A stretch of 18,306 bases of DNA, from contig DIXP01000091.1 of NCBI GenBank assembly GCA_002436065.1, positions 1-18,306 of the forward strand, written 5' to 3'. Position 1 is the first letter of the stretch, and every line of letters starts with the position of its first letter. Shown here piece by piece: positions 14,434 through 18,306 of this stretch. The translations under genes were made by a program, and so were the position numbers. Under the pieces are notes generated by a model. That model was given only the letters and a program-made list of their open reading frames with translations, was not told where the DNA came from and did not search any database. This DNA comes from Chloroflexi bacterium UBA6077 (GTDB lineage: Bacteria; Chloroflexota; UBA6077).

Positions 14434-15233
14434 TTCTCGCTTCCGCCGTAGCTTGGAATCCCGCAACTGTACCCGCCGTCTGCGAACAGCACGCTGCCGG
14501 TCACGTAGCTCGAGCCCTCTCCGAGCAGGAACATGATCGCGGCCGCCATCTCCTTGGGAGATCCCATTCGCGCCATTGGTATGCGCGACATCTTGGTCTC
14601 ATGCTCCGCCGAGGTCGTGACCGACAGCTGCTTCACCCGCTCGGTGCCTATTAGTCCGGGGCTCACGGCGTTCACGGCGATGCCGTATGGCGCCAACTCC
14701 ACAGCGAGTACCTTCGTCAACTGGTTGAGGCCCGCCTTGGATGAGGCGTAGTGAGCGATGCCCGGTCGAGCTACCACCGCCGCGCATGAGCTGACGTTCA
14801 CTATCTTTCCGCCTGCACCTCGGGCCACCATCCGCAGGGCGAACGCCTGGCTGACCAGGAAGGGCCCCTTCAGGTTGATGTCCAGCACGGCGTCCCACTG
14901 CTCCTCGGTCATCTCTAGGAAGGGAGTCACAGGGTACTCCGCGGCATTGTTGACCAGAAGATGGACCGCTGGGTACTCTCTGTAGGCTGCCTCGGCCAAC
15001 CGGTCCACCTCTGCCTTGCGTGATACGTCGCACACCACGGGGAGTACGCCGCCCCCCATCTCGCGTAGCTCGCCGGCCAGCGATTCCAGCGCTGCCGCAT
15101 CTCGCCCGACTGCCACCACGGAGGCGCCTTCCCGGCCAAGAGCCAGCGCCGTCGCCCTCCCGATTCCGCGAGAGGCTCCGGTCACCACGGCCACTTTCCC
15201 GACGAAACGTGGTTCGAGTCTTCTTTCTGCCAA
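14430..15233 (-). CDS. SDR-family oxidoreductase
   Basis: This 267-residue NAD(P)-dependent classical short-chain dehydrogenase/reductase has the cofactor loop TGASRGIG at 18-25, the NNAA variant of the usual NNAG motif, and the catalytic Ser149, Tyr162 and Lys166 (VSSCAAV ... YASSK), followed by SPGLIGTE. It should oxidise an alcohol or reduce a carbonyl in the cytoplasm; family members are often annotated as 3-oxoacyl-ACP reductases, but no fatty-acid synthesis genes are here. The start is TTG 15233, with GGGAGG seven bases upstream. A GTG at 15239 would have only one base between the ribosome site and the codon. Its stop overlaps the M20 gene, so the two act in one pathway. Substrate unknown. 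Confidence 0.9.
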   Translation of the reverse strand: MAERRLEPRFVGKVAVVTGASRGIGRATALALGREGASVVAVGRDAAALESLAGELREMGGGVLPVVCDVSRKAEVDRLAEAAYREYPAVHLLVNNAAEYPVTPFLEMTEEQWDAVLDINLKGPFLVSQAFALRMVARGAGGKIVNVSSCAAVVARPGIAHYASSKAGLNQLTKVLAVELAPYGIAVNAVSPGLIGTERVKQLSVTTSAEHETKMSRIPMARMGSPKEMAAAIMFLLGEGSSYVTGSVLFADGGYSCGIPSYGGSEK

Positions 15234-15273
15234 GATCACTCCTCCCTTCCGCCAGGCACCCTCGGACCGAACA

Positions 15274-15305
15274 CAGGGCAGTGCGCAACTATTCGCACTG
15301 CCCTG
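15274..15305. terminator. Hairpin between the symporter and SDR genes
   Basis: A perfect 12-bp inverted repeat (15274-15285 with 15294-15305) flanks an eight-base loop, in the 114-bp gap between the symporter stop and the SDR start. No T run follows on the - strand. It could be a partial terminator lowering expression of the three downstream genes, or a stability hairpin protecting the symporter message. It is not needed for any coding sequence. Confidence 0.5.
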
Positions 15306-15347
15306 CCTCCGTGAGTCCTCAGGCGCGACTATCGACCGATTCAGTAG

Positions 15348-16928
15348 TTAGAGGGCTGCCTCGGTCTTTCCCATCGCCTCCGCGCGTCCGGCAGTGACTC
15401 CACGTCCATGCTCGGACATCTGAGGCGGGTCGTAGCGCCCTTCCTTGATCAGTTTGTTCCGAATGTCTCTGAAGAACAGCGCCAGGTGCTGCTCATCCAC
15501 CGGCTTGGTGACCAGGCTGACCGCGACGTAGAATACGGCCGAGGCCCCTGCTCCCCAGAACACGGGGTGGCCCACCCACGGCTCGTTCGCCAGGTTGGCG
15601 CCGTAGATACCGACGACGGTCACGAAACCGGAAATCATCGCCGCGATCGCGCCCGCCGTCGTGCCTCTCTTCCACACCATGCCGATGATCACCGGCACGA
15701 AGAAGAAGGAGCCGAAGATGGCCGCCTGAGCTATCACCACGAACTGGACGATGTCCAGCTTCATGTTGGCGATGGCTATCGGAGCCACCCCCAGCAGCAC
15801 CACCATGATCCGATTCAGCTTCAGCTTGCTTGCCTCGGACGCGTTCGGGTTGATGATCTTCCCATATACGTCACGGGCCAGGGCCGATCCGGTCACGATC
15901 ATGATCGATGCGACGGTGCTCATGATCGCGGCCAGCACCGCCAGCACAACCAGCACCCCCACTAGCGGAGGCATCACCGAGGAGGCGAAGATGGTGGACG
16001 TCGCGTCTCCCGAGATCATGTTCGGGAACATCGTTCGCATCGTCATCCCCATGATCGCGCCACCGACACACACAGGGATCTGGAACAGGAGCGCGATCAC
16101 CGGTGCCCATCGGACGGTCTTGTTGTCTTTCATCGAGTAGTAGCGGGTCATCTCATAGGGAGCTGCGGCGAAGGTGAACAGGAACGCCACGCTGCCCCCT
16201 ATGACGAACATCGGGTTGACCTGCCAGTGCCACCCCGTGTACTGGGGAGTCGTATTGGGGGACTGCACGATGTTATCCCAAACCGAAACCAGGTAAGGCC
16301 AGCCGCCGGCCATCGAGATCAGCAGCGGGATCCCGACTACGATGCCGGTGGTCATGATTATCTGCTGTATGAAGTCGGTGTAGGCCGTGGCGCGCATCCC
16401 GCCCAGGGTAGCGTAAGCCACAGTGACAACCAGCATCACTATAATGCCCACCATAGCGGGCACCCCCAGCAGAGTCTCCAGCATCACCCCGCCGCCCTGG
16501 AACTGAGCGCCCATCATCAGGGTGTAAGTGACGGCGATTAGGATAGCGGCGATGCCTCGCACCCAGGTGCTGTTGTAGCGCGCGGAGATGAAATCCGGGA
16601 CCGTCATGCCGCCGGATCGCTGGGCGAACGCCCGCATGCGCGGCGCCACGAGCAGCACGGTGATCAAGTACCCGAACCAGATGCCGGGCCAACACCAGAT
16701 CCAGGCATTGCCGAAGAGGTAGTGAGTCCCGATCAGCCCGATGTACGTTCCCGCGCTCATCTGGGTGGCGGCCAGGCTGGCGCCTCCAACCCAGGGGCCG
16801 ATGCTCTGCGAGGCGGTGAGGTAGTCGTATTCGTTCTTCACCTTTCGCGACGACCACACGCCGACCGTGAGCATTGCAACCAGGTATAGAGCGACGAATA
16901 ACGCGAGCAGAGTCTGGAACGTCAGCAT
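15348..16928 (-). CDS. Sodium:solute symporter (SSS family)
   Basis: This sodium-driven importer in the inner membrane has 526 residues and about 13 predicted helices. Family signatures include YATLGGMRATAYTDFIQQ (the SSS GG-A-TD-Q motif) and MSTVASIMIVTGSALARDVY, the helix that carries the sodium-site serines. The true start is ATG 16928 (MLTFQTLLAL), with GAGGGGG eight bases upstream; a longer frame from 17024 would only add unrelated residues across a GC-rich hairpin. Upstream lies a 46-residue single-helix protein, an arrangement known for several SSS carriers. Downstream are an SDR and peptidases, so its substrate is plausibly a small peptide, acyl-amino acid or related carboxylate; the sequence alone does not distinguish this from pantothenate, proline or sugar carriers. 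Confidence 0.93.
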   Translation of the reverse strand: MLTFQTLLALFVALYLVAMLTVGVWSSRKVKNEYDYLTASQSIGPWVGGASLAATQMSAGTYIGLIGTHYLFGNAWIWCWPGIWFGYLITVLLVAPRMRAFAQRSGGMTVPDFISARYNSTWVRGIAAILIAVTYTLMMGAQFQGGGVMLETLLGVPAMVGIIVMLVVTVAYATLGGMRATAYTDFIQQIIMTTGIVVGIPLLISMAGGWPYLVSVWDNIVQSPNTTPQYTGWHWQVNPMFVIGGSVAFLFTFAAAPYEMTRYYSMKDNKTVRWAPVIALLFQIPVCVGGAIMGMTMRTMFPNMISGDATSTIFASSVMPPLVGVLVVLAVLAAIMSTVASIMIVTGSALARDVYGKIINPNASEASKLKLNRIMVVLLGVAPIAIANMKLDIVQFVVIAQAAIFGSFFFVPVIIGMVWKRGTTAGAIAAMISGFVTVVGIYGANLANEPWVGHPVFWGAGASAVFYVAVSLVTKPVDEQHLALFFRDIRNKLIKEGRYDPPQMSEHGRGVTAGRAEAMGKTEAAL

Positions 16929-16975
16929 GTTTGTAACCCCCTCGATGAATCGTTCCCGTCGAACGGTCTGGAGGC

Positions 16976-16997
16976 CCCCCGCCTTCGCGGGGGTTTT
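16976..16997 (+). terminator. Terminator-shaped hairpin pointing against the operon
   Basis: CCCCCGC (16976-16982) pairs with GCGGGGG (16987-16993) around CTTC and is followed by TTTT on the + strand. This is the shape of an intrinsic terminator for rightward transcription, but all nearby genes read leftward. In the - strand message it is a stable hairpin 48 bases before the symporter start without a following U run. It may block antisense transcription or separate expression of the small protein from the symporter. Confidence 0.45.
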
Positions 16998-17054
16998 CTG
17001 GCATCGGAGGGCCGCCACGCGCAAGCAGCGATCGCGGCTCGCCTCCTCTGCCCT

Positions 17055-17195
17055 CTAGTAAAGCTCTTCGTCTGGGTGCTCCTGGTAGAACCGCTCCTCT
17101 CGTGCGTTCAGGTAGCGGTTGATCAGCGCGAAACAACTCACGAAGATCGCCGCGAAGACCAGCCAGAGGTCCGTAGGCCAGCCCATGCCTGTCAT
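17055..17195 (-). CDS. Small single-helix membrane protein, probable symporter accessory protein
   Basis: This 46-residue protein lies directly upstream of the symporter. GGGAGG sits eight bases before the ATG, a full-strength ribosome site. The N-terminus MTGMGWPTD is short and polar. Residues about 10-26 (LWLVFAAIFVSCFALIN) form one membrane helix. The rest (RYLNAREERFYQEHPDEELY) is charged and acidic and probably lies in the cytoplasm. The gene is 24 bp downstream of the exported protein and 126 bp upstream of the symporter, on the same strand. Small one-helix partners are known next to several SSS carriers, and a symporter small accessory protein family is annotated by that context, so I infer that it assists or stabilises the transporter. 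A chance frame is unlikely given the ribosome site, the helix and the spacing. Confidence 0.75.
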   Translation of the reverse strand: MTGMGWPTDLWLVFAAIFVSCFALINRYLNAREERFYQEHPDEELY

Positions 17196-17219
17196 GCTAA
17201 ATACCTCCCGACTCTTTGC

Positions 17220-17915
17220 TTAACTGCCGGCCTTCAGCTTCCACCACCACGTGCCGGCGAGAGCTATGATTAGGAATGAGGCAAAGGTGGTGACGTTGGT
17301 CTCGCTGAAGGGAGGCGCCGAGCCCTGGCCGAAGTTGGCCCTGATGAATGCCGGAACATTGACCTCGTGCATCTTCAGCACTGTGCTTCCGCCCTGCTGC
17401 TCCGTGGACGCAATCCTCGGGAACTCGTCCCCCTGGAAGTTCGTGTTAGGAGGGAGAGCCACCGTGGCGAAGAAGCTCGGGACAGACTTCTCCACAGGGA
17501 AGTCGGGCACCAGCACGGGGAAGCGGAAGTCGCTTCTGTCTGACCTGGCGGTGTATTCGATGGTGTAGTCCAACTTGCCCTTGGCGTCCGCGGGCAGTTG
17601 AATGGTCACCTCGTCGAAGCCCGCCTTCTTCATGCTCGCGACCTGGAGGTTGGCGCTGCCCATCGTCGCCTTGAGCCCCTCGAGGGTCACACCCGGAAGG
17701 TCGGCGAACCGGTTCATCACCTTCAGCTCCTTGAGCCCCTCGGGGTTGTTGACCGCGTACTTGACCGTGACCTTGGCCGACTTGTCGGCCTGCACCGCCG
17801 CGGCCACATCCACCCTGGCCAGAGACGGTTTTGGCGCCGCCTGCGCGTATACCGCCGCAGCCCCACAGAAGAGGGTGGTGAGGACCAGCACGAAGAGGAA
17901 TACGAGCCTTCTCAT
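17220..17915 (-). CDS. Exported, C-terminally membrane-anchored protein of unknown function
   Basis: This 231-residue protein is not recognised. A signal peptide (residues 1-24, cleavage predicted after VYA) leads to an extracytoplasmic domain of about 180 residues rich in beta-prone segments, with alternating hydrophobic residues (VTVKYAVNN, EVTIQLPADA, KLDYTIEYTAR). One membrane helix follows at about 205-224 (FASFLIIALAGTWWW), and then a basic tail KLKAGS. This is the layout of a domain held on the outer face of the membrane. The ATG has a G-rich ribosome site (AGGGGGA) about six bases upstream. It is the first gene of the unit that continues with the small membrane protein and the symporter, so it may hold or sense the transported compound; no binding motif can be named. 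Confidence 0.8.
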   Translation of the reverse strand: MRRLVFLFVLVLTTLFCGAAAVYAQAAPKPSLARVDVAAAVQADKSAKVTVKYAVNNPEGLKELKVMNRFADLPGVTLEGLKATMGSANLQVASMKKAGFDEVTIQLPADAKGKLDYTIEYTARSDRSDFRFPVLVPDFPVEKSVPSFFATVALPPNTNFQGDEFPRIASTEQQGGSTVLKMHEVNVPAFIRANFGQGSAPPFSETNVTTFASFLIIALAGTWWWKLKAGS

Positions 17916-18228
17916 GAACTGTCCCCCTGTTGGAAGTAATCACTGCAACTGGAGAAAACTGGAATTGGAGAAGAATGAGGAATCCTTCGCGATGCGCGGC
18001 ACTGCCACGCGTCTCTCACCGCAAGCAACACCTCCTGCTGGCCACTGGCGCCTCGGATGGCATCACTGCTCTGCGACACCGGAGGCGATAACCGCTACCG
18101 AGCGTCACCTGGGTAGACTACGAACCGCGTTGGACTAGCGACGTTGCTGACAGAGGGAGCACCGGCCCGCGTTGGTCCTGTGGAGCTTCGCGATCTTTGC
18201 CGATGCCGAGCCAGCTGATAATCCCAAC
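17916..18228 (-). other. Long untranslated leader of the - strand operon
   Basis: About 310 nt separate the predicted transcription start from the first gene. I looked for known riboswitch cores (cobalamin, SAM, TPP, glycine, T-box) and saw none. A 35-codon frame (GTG 18019 to a stop overlapping the next ATG) has GGAGGT ten bases upstream but no recognisable product. The leader may carry a regulatory element; nothing specific can be named. Confidence 0.35.
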
Positions 18229-18234
18229 TTTATC

Positions 18235-18263
18235 TATATACATGCCGTATGCGTTCTTGTCAA
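18235..18263 (-). promoter_or_regulatory. Consensus sigma70 promoter for the exported protein/symporter operon
   Basis: Read on the - strand, TTGACA (18263-18258) is followed after exactly 17 bp by TATATA (18240-18235). This is a full match to the -35 consensus with ideal spacing and a good -10, set in the most AT-rich patch of this end of the window. Transcription would start near 18228, giving a leader of about 310 nt before the start codon at 17915. Confidence 0.7.
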
Positions 18264-18306
18264 GCCAGTAGGGGAGCGACACAGGGTAGAGTGGGAGACT
18301 GGCGCG

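Noticed and set aside
17912..18019. 35-codon leader frame (GTG start) overlapping the start of the exported protein
   Set aside because: It has GGAGGT ten bases upstream and an ATGA overlap, but the translated composition is unremarkable and nothing supports it beyond position.

Overview
The window is dense, high-GC bacterial DNA with 14 supportable protein genes and no rRNA, tRNA, CRISPR array, phage gene or transposase that I can see. The lineage cannot be fixed from the sequence. The lipoprotein at 2079-3194 has a long Ala/Pro/Thr linker of a kind common in Chloroflexota. With the GC-rich codons, the frequent GTG/TTG starts and the mix of corrinoid methyltransferase, molybdoenzyme and peptidase genes, this makes a Chloroflexota-like metagenomic bacterium my best guess. 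That is inference.

Left part (1-3194, + strand): a sigma70-like promoter (38-65) precedes a corrinoid protein and a URO-D-fold methyltransferase that overlap by ATGA. Together they look like the substrate-side half of a methyl-transfer system, of O-demethylase/MtvB type. A Bug/TctC-type solute-binding lipoprotein follows without its membrane subunits. The gene-free stretch 3195-3991 holds hairpins and a composite repeat: a perfect 25-bp inverted repeat (3394-3418 / 3566-3590) with five tandem 16-bp units between its arms.

Middle part (3992-9569): an Nramp-type Mn/Fe transporter is translationally coupled to a double-domain universal stress protein (+ strand). They converge on a stand-alone molybdopterin oxidoreductase on the - strand. 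A divergent 3-hydroxyacyl-CoA dehydrogenase follows.

Right part (9686-18306): a large M28-fold peptidase (+) faces a paralogue (-) across one shared terminator hairpin. The - strand paralogue ends a probable six-gene unit read from a consensus promoter at 18235-18263: membrane-anchored exported protein, 46-residue single-helix membrane protein, sodium:solute symporter, SDR dehydrogenase, M20 peptidase, M28-like protein. The arrangement suggests import of a small peptide or acylated amino acid, cytoplasmic hydrolysis by M20/M28 enzymes and oxidation or reduction of a product by the SDR; the substrate is unknown. The most unusual feature is that both M28 paralogues carry His-Ser-His where the family has its catalytic/metal-binding Glu-Glu, while the other metal-site residues are kept.
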